Assembly (NCBI RefSeq): GCF_040363165.1
Contig: NZ_BSRG01000013.1
Location: 1-51,310 of the forward strand
Source: Thermus sp. LT1-2-5
Lineage (GTDB): Bacteria > Deinococcota > Deinococci > Deinococcales > Thermaceae
Direction: 5' to 3'
Length of the DNA stretch: 51,310 bases
Position numbers and translations under genes: made by a program. A model generated the notes under the pieces. That model had not been told where the DNA came from. It did not search any database and saw only the letters and a list, made by a program, of their open reading frames with translations. Position 1 is the first letter of the stretch. Each line of letters opens with the position of its first letter. This document shows, one piece after another, positions 25,948 to 33,417 of the stretch.

Positions 25948-26013
25948 GCGCCAGCCGAAGGCTGGCGCTCGCTAACCCCGCCCGGACCGGAGCAGATGCG
26001 GAGGTCCGGGCGG
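25948..26013. other. Two strong inverted repeats between the RepA-like ATPase and the acidic protein gene
   Basis: GCGCCAGCC-GAA-GGCTGGCGC (25948-25968) is a perfect 9-bp stem; on the minus strand its loop is the extra-stable C-TTCG-G tetraloop. Ten bases further, CCGCCCGGACC (25978-25988) pairs perfectly with GGTCCGGGCGG (26003-26013) across a 14-nt loop. They follow the ATPase gene in transcription direction, so they may end or protect its mRNA. Confidence 0.55.
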
Positions 26014-26147
26014 TTGGGTGTCAGCGGGAAAGGGAGCTAACGTTTCAAGGGAGCCGGCGTTACGAGGGGTAAGTGTTTTAGGGGGTGAAGGGGGGAAACG
26101 GCAACAATTCGTGAGCTAAAGGGGGCTTTCAGGATGTTTCGCAATGG

Positions 26148-27251
26148 CTACCGAAACTGGTAGCGCCCGCCCTCCAAGGCCAGGATCTTCTTCCGGGCCC
26201 GCCAGACCCGGAAGTTGTTCTCCGCCCTCTCCCTAGCTTGGCCCAGGTGCACCAAAAAGGCGACGAGCTCTTCTTGGGTGAAGGCTTTCCCCTGGAAGTG
26301 TACCCGGGCCTGGTCCACCAAGGAGCGCTGAGGCTTTGCCGTTGATGTGGGGGAAGACCCCCGGGCTTTACCGGAGGGCGGCTGGGAGCGCAGGGCACGG
26401 CCGCCAGAGCGCACCCGAACCGCTAGGATCTCCTCCGCTTCCCTTTCCACGTCTCCCCTTCCCTTTTCGTAAATGAGGGCGTTCCACTCCCCCTCGGATT
26501 CCCCGTGCGCTTTAGGCCTCACGACCAATAGGTGGTCGGCGTTGGCGGCGATGGCCCCAGAACCCCGAGGACCATAGTTTCCCTTGGTGGCGTGGTGGAT
26601 CACCACCAAGCCCACCGCAGGCTCCCCGGCCGCGGGAGGCAGGATGGCCTCCTTGAGCCAGGCCATGACCGTATCCATGGCCTTGGCCTCGTTCTCGCTC
26701 TGCTCCGGGGGGACCAGTTTAATGAGGGAGTCCACCACCACCAAGGCGGGCTTCCCCGCTTCCTTGGCCAGGATGTGGATCGCCCGTAAGGCCGACTGGA
26801 GCTCTTCCCTTTGAGCAAAGGGCAGAAAGTTGCGCTGGGCGATGTCCATGGCGCCCATCTGCTCCGCGTAGCGCGCTAGGTGGCTATAGCGGGTCTCCGT
26901 CTGATGGTACAGGTAAAAGCGTAGCTCCGGAGGTGGAAGCAACTCCCACGCCTCGCTCCGACGCGCGTGTTCCCCCGAAAGGCGCTCCCAGGCCAGAAGG
27001 GCCACGGCGGCCCGGCTTTTCCCCGCCTTAGCCTCGCCGTAAAGCAGGGCCACCTCCCCCGCTAGCAGAATCCCTTGGGCCCCGGCCCTTTTCCGCTGGA
27101 GTACCGGGGGTGCCTTTTCCTCTTGCTTACGCCGCTTGCGCAAGCCCTCTAAAACGTGATGGGCCTCCTCCAAAGAGGAAGGGTGGCGAAAGCGGGTGGG
27201 CCTGTCCGCGCGTGGGGTAGGTTCCTTCTTCGTTTGCTTTGCAGACTCCAT
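26148..27251 (-). CDS. RepA-like (AAA_25) hexameric ATPase, plasmid/phage replication type
   Basis: 367 aa. After a basic N-terminus, a RecA-fold ATPase core shows Walker A LLYGEAKAGKSRAAVALLAW (residues ~69-88), Walker B KPALVVVDSLIKLV (~165-178) and the motif VGLVVIHHATKGNYGPRGSGAIAANADHLLVVRP (~215-250), as in RepA/RSF1010-like helicases and related AAA_25 proteins. The C-terminal ~75 residues (SLVDQARVHFQGKAFTQEELVAFLVHLGQARERAENNFRVWRARKKILALEGGRYQF) look like a winged-helix DNA-binding domain. This suggests the remains of a plasmid or integrated element. No primase or DNA polymerase gene is adjacent. Confidence 0.78.
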   Translation of the reverse strand: MESAKQTKKEPTPRADRPTRFRHPSSLEEAHHVLEGLRKRRKQEEKAPPVLQRKRAGAQGILLAGEVALLYGEAKAGKSRAAVALLAWERLSGEHARRSEAWELLPPPELRFYLYHQTETRYSHLARYAEQMGAMDIAQRNFLPFAQREELQSALRAIHILAKEAGKPALVVVDSLIKLVPPEQSENEAKAMDTVMAWLKEAILPPAAGEPAVGLVVIHHATKGNYGPRGSGAIAANADHLLVVRPKAHGESEGEWNALIYEKGRGDVEREAEEILAVRVRSGGRALRSQPPSGKARGSSPTSTAKPQRSLVDQARVHFQGKAFTQEELVAFLVHLGQARERAENNFRVWRARKKILALEGGRYQFR

Positions 27252-27279
27252 GCTCAGAGGTTTTAGCTTAACTCAAAAC

Positions 27280-28110
27280 TCAAAAACGCGCACCACCCGA
27301 AGGCCCCAATAAACAGAAGTTTTCACCCCATCTCTCACCCCCTTTCCTCAGCCTCTTCTCTGGGGGTGAGGTGGCCTTTAGCTCGGTCAGTAAGGCTTTC
27401 CCCGCCACCCGCTCTTCCTTCCGCCAAGGCATCCCCGGATGCGCCACCCACACCGCCCGCACCAGAAGAAACACCCCCACCACCAGGTCGTTGTGCATAA
27501 GCTGCGCCGCATAGCTCCGCGCCCGGCTCTTCCCCTGCCCCAGGTTCTGCTTCACCATTCGGTGCACCCCCTCCGCAGAAGGGTGGCAAAACCACGCCTC
27601 CAACACATCCTGCACTTCCCCAACCAAGGTGGAGACCAAGGCATAGCTCCGCCACCCCGTTCCCTGCCCTACCCAGACCAAAACCACCCCCACCTCCCCC
27701 ACCCAAGGCAAACGCACCCGCGCCCGCTTGGCGTACACCCCAAAGCGCCGGTGGTACCGGGCCCTCCCCGGAGGGCAGCGCTCCAAGAGTCCCCCCACCG
27801 ACCTCTGCTCCCCCGTCCCCTCCCCACTCTCCCCCTCCCGAAGCCTCACCTTCACCCGGCGCCGCATCTTGTCCACGAAGGTGATGCAGGCCCGGAGAAG
27901 TGAGCGAAGCTTGACCCACATGGCCTGGACGGTCTTTTTGGGTGAGAGGAGAAGGCTGGCGAGGTAAGCCTGAGCGAGTCGGTGGCTTGGGGTTTGGGGG
28001 CGGGTTAGGCTGGGGAGCGCTGGACGTGACGCCTGGCACGGATAGAGTACGGACCAGCCTCCTCGCGAGGGTGTCGGTCACGACATCCGTTGGGCAGGAA
28101 AGTGTATAGG
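27280..28110 (-). pseudogene. DDE transposase remnant, frameshifted and 5' truncated; parent of the MITE at 41.4 kb
   Basis: From ~28080 the minus strand can be read as TDVVTDTLARRLVRTLSVPGV, then after a frameshift as LAQAYLASLLLSPKKTVQAMWVKLRSLLRACITFVDKMRRRVKVRLREGE..., and through GVVLVWVGQGTGWRSYALVSTLVG and the C-terminal AEGVHRMVKQNLGQGKSRARSYAAQLMHNDLVVG, which resembles the end of IS4/IS701-like transposases. Homology with 41391-41480 and 41510-41663 shows which parts belonged to the element. The left end beyond GTGTATAGG (near 28108) is lost. Confidence 0.7.
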
Positions 28111-28330
28111 AGATCCTGTTCAAGCCCCCGGGGAAGCCGTGCACCGTGCTCCTGCGGCCGAGGCGTGCAGCCCCTTGGGGCGCCCGGGAGGCGGTGCCTA
28201 GAGCACCGCTTGGGGGCGGGCCTTCCGGCTCACCTACGGCCCCTGCCCCCCCGTGAATTCGGGCCCGCCCTGGCTGGGCTCCGGACCTAGGGCTTAGGCG
28301 GAGTAGAGCGAAGGCGCTCGGCAGGAGTGG

Positions 28331-28349
28331 CTACCATATGTGGTAGTAT
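28331..28349 (+). promoter_or_regulatory. Operator and -10 element of vapBC
   Basis: CTACCATATGTGGTAG (28331-28346) has perfect 6-bp arms and overlaps the -10 hexamer TAGTAT (28344-28349). ATG 28356 follows 6 nt after the -10, so the mRNA is leaderless. Such a palindrome is what an autoregulating ribbon-helix-helix antitoxin would bind. Confidence 0.65.
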
Positions 28350-28355
28350 AGACCC

Positions 28356-28580
28356 ATGGAGAAGACCACCCTCTACCTTCCTCGCGACCTGCACCAAGCC
28401 CTGAAGGAGGCTTCGAAGCAAGAGGGCAAGAGCCAGGCCGAGATCGTCCGCGAAGCCTTGACCCTCTACCTGGCGCACCGGAAGAGACCTGCCCTACGCT
28501 CCTTAGGCGTGGGAGAAGACGAAGCCCTCACGGGGCGGGAATCGGAGGCATGGCTTCGTAAAGCTTGGGGTGAGGGATGA
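28356..28580 (+). CDS. vapB: Ribbon-helix-helix antitoxin (VapB/CopG type)
   Basis: 74 aa. The N-terminal MEKTTLYLPRDLHQALKEASKQEGKSQAEIVREALTLYL is a CopG/MetJ-like ribbon-helix-helix (beta strand TTLYLP, helix A 11-20, helix B 25-38). The C-terminal ALTGRESEAWLRKAWGEG would wrap around and block the toxin. Overlaps the PIN toxin gene by 4 nt and is preceded by a palindromic operator. Confidence 0.88.
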   Translation: MEKTTLYLPRDLHQALKEASKQEGKSQAEIVREALTLYLAHRKRPALRSLGVGEDEALTGRESEAWLRKAWGEG

Positions 28581-28972
28581 TCGTTCTGGATACCTCCGCC
28601 CTCTTCGCCCTTTTAAACCGCAAGGATCCGGATCACGAACGGGTCAAGAGCGTCCTTTTGGCCGATCCAGGCCCCTATTTGGTTGCCGCGGGCGCCCTTG
28701 CCGAGATCGCCTATTTAACCGAGGAGCGTCTTGGGCTTGGGGCGCTGGAGGCCTTGTTGACGGATCTCGAGACGGGCGCCCTGAGCCTAGATTGCGGAGA
28801 CGGGGACCTCCCCCGGATCCGCCAACTGGTGGCGCGGTACGCGGACTTGCCTTTGGGCTTTGCGGACGCGGCGGTCCTGGCCTTGGCCGAGCGCTCAGGT
28901 GGCAGGGTGTTGAGCCTAGACCACCACTTTCACGTGGTGGCGCGGGAGGGGAAGGTCCAGGTCTTGCCGTGA
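28577..28972 (+). CDS. vapC: PIN-domain ribonuclease toxin
   Basis: 131 aa. The PIN active site acidic residues are visible: MIVLDTSALFALL (Asp5), AAGALAEIAYL (Glu), and DLPLGFADAAVLALAER (Asp98 region) with RVLSLDHHFHVV near the end. VapC toxins cut tRNA or rRNA when the antitoxin is degraded. The start overlaps vapB as ATGA. Pair is complete and probably functional. Confidence 0.9.
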   Translation: MIVLDTSALFALLNRKDPDHERVKSVLLADPGPYLVAAGALAEIAYLTEERLGLGALEALLTDLETGALSLDCGDGDLPRIRQLVARYADLPLGFADAAVLALAERSGGRVLSLDHHFHVVAREGKVQVLP

Positions 28973-29843
28973 GAAGCTACGCTACGCTCGGACCTACGCC
29001 ACCTCCCCTGGTCTAAGCCCCGGGGGCTTCAGTTCCAGGAAGGGCCCGCCTCGAGGCCGGGCGAGGGGGAGAGGTGGGGGGGCTGGGCGTCCTTCTTAGC
29101 TACAAGTTCATAGCTACCCTGACTACGTATCCAAGGCACCCTCTCCCCTCCCCCGCTCCCCGTCCCCAGCCCGCCTCGAGGCGAGAAAAGGGGGCCGGGT
29201 TTCCCCGGCCCTGTTGGTGGAGGTGGGGGGAGGCGGGCGTCCACGCGCGCAGTCCGTGTTTGGGGTGTCCTCCCGCCTTGGCCCACGGGCGGGCGGCCAG
29301 GAGCGAGCCCCGTTAAGCTTCGCCTCGGGCTACGGAGCCTCGCCCTCGGCTAGCCGGGTTTTGCGTCCCCGCTTCCGGCGAGCCCCCGGCGGGGCTTCCG
29401 GGCGAGGTCGTGGCAACTAGGCCGCGAGAGCGAGAGGCCGCTTGACCTTTATTCGTTTGCGGGTTTTTACGAGGCCACCCGCACCTCGGCGCGCAACCGC
29501 ACCCTCGGCGACCCCCGTCGATGCCGTTCACCCCCACGCTTCCCTCGAGGCCTCGGACCTCCGAAGGGCGCTCCTCATGGTAGCGGAAAGTCGTAGGTAG
29601 CCCCCTACGTCTGGAGGCTTCCCCGCCTTGAGGGGAGGCCCTCAGGTCCATCCTTCTCATCTCTACACGCTCATCCCTACACGCAGGAGCGTTCCTTGAG
29701 GGGGGTCCCCAGTAGGCGGGAGTGTACGGCTCAGCCCCACGCACAGGAGTGAGCCTTGCCCTCGCCGCAAAACCACCCTCGAGGGCCCCAAGCCTCACCC
29801 GGGAGGGCTACCACGTGGAGCCCTATCTCCCCCATCCCCCCAA

Positions 29844-29878
29844 AGCCCATTCCCCACACACCAAGCGGGAATGGGGCT
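29844..29878. repeat. Long inverted repeat
   Basis: AGCCCATTCCCC and GGGAATGGGGCT are complementary except for one extra base, separated by 11 nt. On the plus strand it is followed by TTTCC. It may be a terminator or a structured RNA element in otherwise gene-free DNA. Confidence 0.5.
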
Positions 29879-30194
29879 TTCCACCTTCCACGGGATGCGT
29901 GCTCGTGCGGGAAACCTATGCTCATGCTCCCTATTTTCTGGAATTACTCTATCTAGTGCCCCAACCGCTCTGCCACCTCTCTTCCCCCACCGCACCCACC
30001 GTTTTTTGGGCGAAGCTCACCCCCCAACCCCCACCACCCCACGGATTTGCGCGTGTTCCGCCCTCCAACCCCCTGTTTTGGGTGCCCTCGAGGCCACCCT
30101 CACCCTCCAAAACGGGAGCTTCAGGTTTGGGGCCATAGGAGTCCCGGTACGGAAGAGGAGCGGAACAGAAAGGGGGAAGGCTGAGCTTGTTAGC

Positions 30195-30460
30195 CCTCCT
30201 CCGTCAGGAGGAAGAGGGTGAGCCTATGTCGCCTTCCCCCGTCAGGAGGAAGAGGGTGGGTCCGTCGTAGCCCTTCCCCGTTAGGAGTAAGAGGCTGAGT
30301 CCATCTAGCCTTCCCCCGTCAGGCGTGAGCGGGCGGGCTTGTCATCCCTCCCCCGTCAGGAGGAAGAGGGTGAGCTAGTCCTCCCCCGTCAGGCGTGAGG
30401 GGGTAAGCTAGTCCTCCCCTGTCAGGAGCAGTACGCCTCCCTGCTCGTCAGCAGGAGCGA
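30195..30460. repeat. Array of eight degenerate ~38-nt repeats with CCCCGTCAGG core
   Basis: GTCAGG or GTTAGG/GTCAGC cores start at 30203, 30241, 30280, 30318, 30355, 30388, 30421 and 30447. Spacings are 38, 39, 38, 37, 33, 33 and 26 nt. Each unit reads roughly CCYTCCCCCGTCAGGAGGAA then GAGGGTGAGY plus a short variable part, and most units can fold because CTTCC/CCTCC pairs with GGAAG/GGAGG around the core. Isolated related cores (CCCCGTTAG, CCCCGTCAGG) recur at 30507, 30562, 30685 and 30758. The variable parts are only ~10 nt and the repeats are unequal, so it is not a CRISPR array. Confidence 0.75.
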
Positions 30461-30790
30461 GAGGCATGGCTCTCTCCCTTCCTCCCCTTCCTCCACACCT
30501 CACCCCCCGTTAGGGGGGCCTCGAGGATGACCCCCGCTGGAAGCCCGGACGCCTACGCTTCCCCGTTAGCCCAAAGGGGCGAGGAGGTATGGAGTCCTCC
30601 CCACCAGGTTCAGGAGGGAAGCGTCGCCCTCCTTCTCCCCACCTCTCCTTCCCGGCCTCGAGGCGAGCCCGCTCCTACCCTCCCCCGTTAGCTAGGACGG
30701 GGGGCCCTGGTACAAGGAGCGCCTCCTTGGGCAGGACAAGGAGGTTCTTACTTGTCCCCGTCAGGCTAAGTGTCCGTTTATCCCTCTCCC

Positions 30791-30822
30791 AAAAAGCGAT
30801 CCCCCGGGACTCTTCCCGGGGG
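30791..30822 (-). terminator. Rho-independent-like terminator for leftward transcription
   Basis: CCCCCGGGA-CTCT-TCCCGGGGG is a perfect 9-bp GC-rich stem (30801-30822). On the minus strand it is followed by ATCGC and then TTTTT (30795-30791). It could end a transcript that runs from the gene at 32211 through the 81-bp repeats. Confidence 0.55.
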
Positions 30823-30980
30823 CAAATGTGCGTGGCCTCGAGGGGGGAAAGAGCAAAAATGCTTCCCTACGAGGGGGGTGGGGGCGTCCTTCGCCCAAAA
30901 AACGAGGGAGGGGCGCGGTGGAGTTTGATTGCAAAGGTTCCATAGAAGAGAAGAGGGGGATAGATGAGAGAAGGGGTGGT

Positions 30981-31163
30981 TTTTCTCACCAAGCCCTCAC
31001 AATGGATTAGGCGGGTGTGATTTTGAATCCCGGGGGTTTTGTCGTGAGAAGCGAGGGTGGGTTTTCTCACCAAGCTCTCAGGGCGGATTGGGTAGGTGCG
31101 ATTTTGAATCTGGGGGGTTTTGTCGTGAGAAGTGAGGGTGGGTTTTCTCACCAAGCCCTCATG
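30981..31163. repeat. 81-bp tandem repeat, 2.3 copies, hairpin-forming
   Basis: TTTTCTCACCAAG begins at 30981, 31062 and 31143, exactly 81 nt apart. Units share GATTTTGAATC, GGGGGTTTTGTCGTGAGAA and GAGGGTGGG with few changes. At each unit junction GTGAGAA pairs with TTCTCAC across a 12-nt loop. The period is a multiple of three and the minus strand stays open through it (LVRKPT..SHDKTP motif repeated every 27 residues), but no start or ribosome-binding site supports translation. Confidence 0.8.
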
Positions 31164-31242
31164 GAAGAGCGTGGTCCCCGGGTGGCAATCCCGGACCCTC
31201 CCCTGGTGGCGCATCCCACCTCTCACGCCCCAAGTGTAGTGT

Positions 31243-32211
31243 TCACACCTGGCGGCTAGCGCTTTTTCTCCACTCCTCCTCCAGGATCCTTTTCCACTCC
31301 CACAACTCCGGGAAGAGGTCTTTGCACCCGTAGTACTCCAGGGTTTCCTTGCGTAGCCTTTCCGCATATTCCGCCATTTGCTTGCGGTTGTTGGGAGCGT
31401 CGGGCCTCGCCCACCACGCCCCCCACCGGGCTTTCAGATCGTCGTTCCACACCCCCCGCATGTAGCTGGAAAGGAGGTAGAAGTGGGTCTTTCCCACCTG
31501 TTTTGATAGCCTCGCCTTGTTCCCCGAAGCCGCCGTCATGGCGATGTCCATGAGCGCCTTCTTGTGCGCATGGGGGACTTCCTCCTTGCGGATGAGGGTG
31601 CTACAGAGGCTCATCAGGTCTATATCGGGCTCGGGGGACACCTGAAAGTAGGTGAAGTCCCGGCCGAAGTAGAGGATGTTTCGCCTAGACCAATGCCGGA
31701 GTATGGGTCCCAGGAGGAAGTGGATGCGGATGAGCCCCGGGGGCATGAGGGGCCAGCCCGGGATCTCCTCCAGCCCCACCGCCCACCTGCTCAGGTGACC
31801 CTCGATGTCCGGGTCTCCAAACAGGTCGTCGAGGATCCCGAAGGGTTTCCCCTCGCCCCCAAACGCGTCGGAGAAGCGGAAGTAGATGCTCAGGTAACCC
31901 ACGTCGGCCAGGAGGACGATGGTCTTCTTGCGGGTGGGCAAGATCTTCTCACCCCTCCTCTTCCACTCTTCCTCCACCTCCCGCATGAGGTAGACCGCCT
32001 CGTGGTCCATGATGGGCTCGTCCACCTCGAGGGTGTCCCGCTCGTGGGTCACGATGACGGCGTGGAGGAAGCTAGCGAAGGGGTGGGATAAGCCCCACAG
32101 CACCATTTCCGGTTTGACAAGGATGCTCAGGGGCACCCACTCGTCCAGGGCGGCGAGGATCATGCACAAACCCTTCCGTTCGTTAGATAGGGGGAGGTAA
32201 ATGGGGTCCAT
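31243..32211 (-). CDS. Unrecognised protein, about 322 aa, next to tandem repeats
   Basis: Long, well-composed reading frame; ATG 32211 (MDPIYLPLSNERKG) is chosen, but an in-frame ATG at 32265 would give 340 aa and neither has a clear ribosome-binding site. The protein is soluble, rich in Trp, Arg and Leu, with KKTIVLLADVGYLSIYFRFSDAFGG in the middle and a basic C-terminal third (SGNKARLSKQVGKTHFYLLSSYMRG...WKRILEEEWRKSASRQV). I see no Walker, HTH or nuclease motif that I can name. It lies between an 81-bp tandem repeat downstream and a divergent TnpB chimera upstream. A plasmid replication initiator or an RNA-binding partner of the repeats are possibilities without direct support. Confidence 0.62.
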   Translation of the reverse strand: MDPIYLPLSNERKGLCMILAALDEWVPLSILVKPEMVLWGLSHPFASFLHAVIVTHERDTLEVDEPIMDHEAVYLMREVEEEWKRRGEKILPTRKKTIVLLADVGYLSIYFRFSDAFGGEGKPFGILDDLFGDPDIEGHLSRWAVGLEEIPGWPLMPPGLIRIHFLLGPILRHWSRRNILYFGRDFTYFQVSPEPDIDLMSLCSTLIRKEEVPHAHKKALMDIAMTAASGNKARLSKQVGKTHFYLLSSYMRGVWNDDLKARWGAWWARPDAPNNRKQMAEYAERLRKETLEYYGCKDLFPELWEWKRILEEEWRKSASRQV

Positions 32212-32302
32212 CCTGGGTGAAGTGTAGGGAGGAGGGGGCGCAAGCTTGAAAAAAGGGAGCGACATACAAGATGCCCGCTAAGCCTTCAAGGGAAGGAGGA
32301 GC

Positions 32303-32764
32303 ATGGACGAAGAAACGATCGTCCAAATCCAGGTGCGGCAGTACAAGCGACACCGAGCCTACCGCATGGTGTTCAACGGCAAGGAAGTCCTGCGCCGACG
32401 GATTGAACGTTTTGGGGGTCCTGAGCGGTGGGAGCCCGTTGTTCACGAGGACCTGAACGTTCAGGGTCTAGCCCGTAGCTACACGGCGAAGGGAGTACTG
32501 GATGCAGGCTGGGCTCAGTTTCTGCGGATCCTCGCCTACAAAGCGGCGGAAGCTGGTAGGCGGGTCATCGGGGTAGACCCCAAACACACGAGCCAGGATT
32601 GTCCGGTGTGCGGACCCAGGGAGAAGAGACCCCTGTGGGTCAGGGAGTTCACCTGTTCCGGGTGTGGGACACCTCTCCACCGGGACGTGGCCGCCGCACG
32701 GAACATCCTGGCCAGGGCCTGGGCTGGGCCTTCGGGGATGGACACGGTTTCAACCGTGACCTGA
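32303..32764 (+). pseudogene. Chimeric reading frame: unknown N-terminus fused to the C-terminal part of TnpB
   Basis: GGAAGGAGGAGC precedes ATG 32303. The first ~45 residues (MDEETIVQIQVRQYKRHRA.. to FGGPERWEP) do not resemble TnpB. From ~32440 on it is the TnpB C-terminal third: HEDLNVQGLARSYTAKG (with the RuvC II Glu), VIGVDPKHTSQDCPVCG...FTCSGCG (four-Cys zinc finger) and HRDVAAARNILARA (RuvC III Asp). The RuvC I Asp part and the wedge domain are absent, so it cannot be an active nuclease. Whether the chimera is expressed for another purpose is unknown. Confidence 0.7.
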
Positions 32765-32822
32765 ACCGAGGTCAGGCGAAGCCTATCTTGTAGCCTCGGA
32801 CTTCAGTCCGAAGAGTCGTCAC
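32765..32822 (+). mobile_element. IS200/IS605 right end / omega-RNA scaffold remnant
   Basis: After the TnpB stop the sequence GGTCAGGCGAAGCC, CTTGTAGC, the hairpin CGGACTTCAGTCCG and terminal GTCAC follow. The same order is found at 43462-43381 (minus strand) and, shorter, at 16451-16485. In TnpB systems this is the 3' part of the guide RNA and the guide is copied from the flank, here starting ATCCATATAAG. Confidence 0.65.
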
Positions 32823-32985
32823 ATCCATATAAGACCCATTCCGCTACCGGCTAAAGCAGGCGGTCCCCTACCTCCAGGGTCGTATAGGGAGGCAAGAAAG
32901 AGCTCTCAAGCCAGCACCGGAGCCAAATGCGGCCTTGACGAAACCTCTCCAGGGTGTCCTCCGAAGGCCGGAATAGTGGCTTGGG

Positions 32986-33417
32986 CTAGAGGCCCGTACT
33001 CAGGGCCAGCCCGTACACCCGGAAGCCTAGCTTCTGGTAGAACCAATGCGCTCGCTCCCGATGAAGGGCACTGGACAAGACCAACTTGTACGCTCCCGCA
33101 CGCCGGGCTTCCTCCATAGCGTGGCGTACCATTTGGGTGCCGATCCCCTGTCCCTGAACTTCTTGGGCCACGGCCACGGACTCCATCACGGCGAAGGACC
33201 TGCCTCCATGGCCCAGGTTGGGCAGGATGTAAAAGGTGTAAGTGCCCACCACCCTTCCCTCCTGCACCGCCACGTAGGCTTGCCCCCAGGGACAAGCCGC
33301 CAGGTCTCGCCAAGCCTGGAGCAAAGCCTCCACGCTTCCCCCTAGGGGGTCGAGGAGCGTCAGAAGTTCGGCCACTTGGGGTAGGTCTTCCTGGGATAGG
33401 GGACGGATCTCAACCAC
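32986..33417 (-). CDS. phnO: GNAT acetyltransferase, PhnO-like, last gene of the phosphonate operon
   Basis: 143 aa, the same length as E. coli PhnO (aminoalkylphosphonate N-acetyltransferase). GNAT motifs: MESVAVAQEVQGQGIGTQMVRHAMEEARRAGAYKLVLSS (acetyl-CoA pyrophosphate loop Q-G-Q-G-I-G) and ERAHWFYQKLGFRVYGLAL (motif B). The GTG at 33417 overlaps the phnM stop by 8 nt; a longer in-frame start at 33468 would lie inside phnM. The neighbourhood makes an aminophosphonate the likely acceptor, but other amines are possible. Confidence 0.75.
   Translation of the reverse strand: MVEIRPLSQEDLPQVAELLTLLDPLGGSVEALLQAWRDLAACPWGQAYVAVQEGRVVGTYTFYILPNLGHGGRSFAVMESVAVAQEVQGQGIGTQMVRHAMEEARRAGAYKLVLSSALHRERAHWFYQKLGFRVYGLALSTGL

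Larger units (their letters stand above)
28973..31242. other. 2.3-kb gene-free region rich in repeats, hairpins and CCTCGAGG octamers
   Basis: No reading frame here has a ribosome-binding site or Thermus codon pattern, and base composition on the plus strand is pyrimidine-rich. It holds eight CTCGAG hexamers between ~29040 and 30842, nearly all as CCTCGAGG, an 8-unit ~38-nt repeat array (30195-30460), an 81-bp tandem repeat (30981-31163), and several strong hairpins listed separately. Promoter-like TTGACC at 29442 with a weak TTTTAC 17 nt on is too poor to call. The region separates vapBC from an unrecognised minus-strand gene. Confidence 0.6.

Noticed and set aside
29442-29470. Promoter-like TTGACC with TTTTAC at 17-nt spacing
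   Set aside because: The -10 half matches poorly and nothing transcribed can be named downstream.
29935-29990. tRNA-like string on the minus strand (GAGGTGGCAGAGCGGTTGGG)
   Set aside because: It resembles the acceptor and D-arm start of a class II tRNA, but no matching acceptor 3' strand, anticodon stem or GTTCGAATC T-loop follows, so it is at best a decayed copy.
30195-30460. CRISPR array
   Set aside because: Units are degenerate, spacing shrinks from 39 to 26 nt, the variable parts are about 10 nt and there are no cas genes.
30867-31367. 166-residue minus-strand reading frame with 27-residue repeats
   Set aside because: It exists only because the 81-bp DNA repeat has a period divisible by three; no ribosome-binding site, atypical codon use, and it overlaps the end of the 31243-32211 gene.
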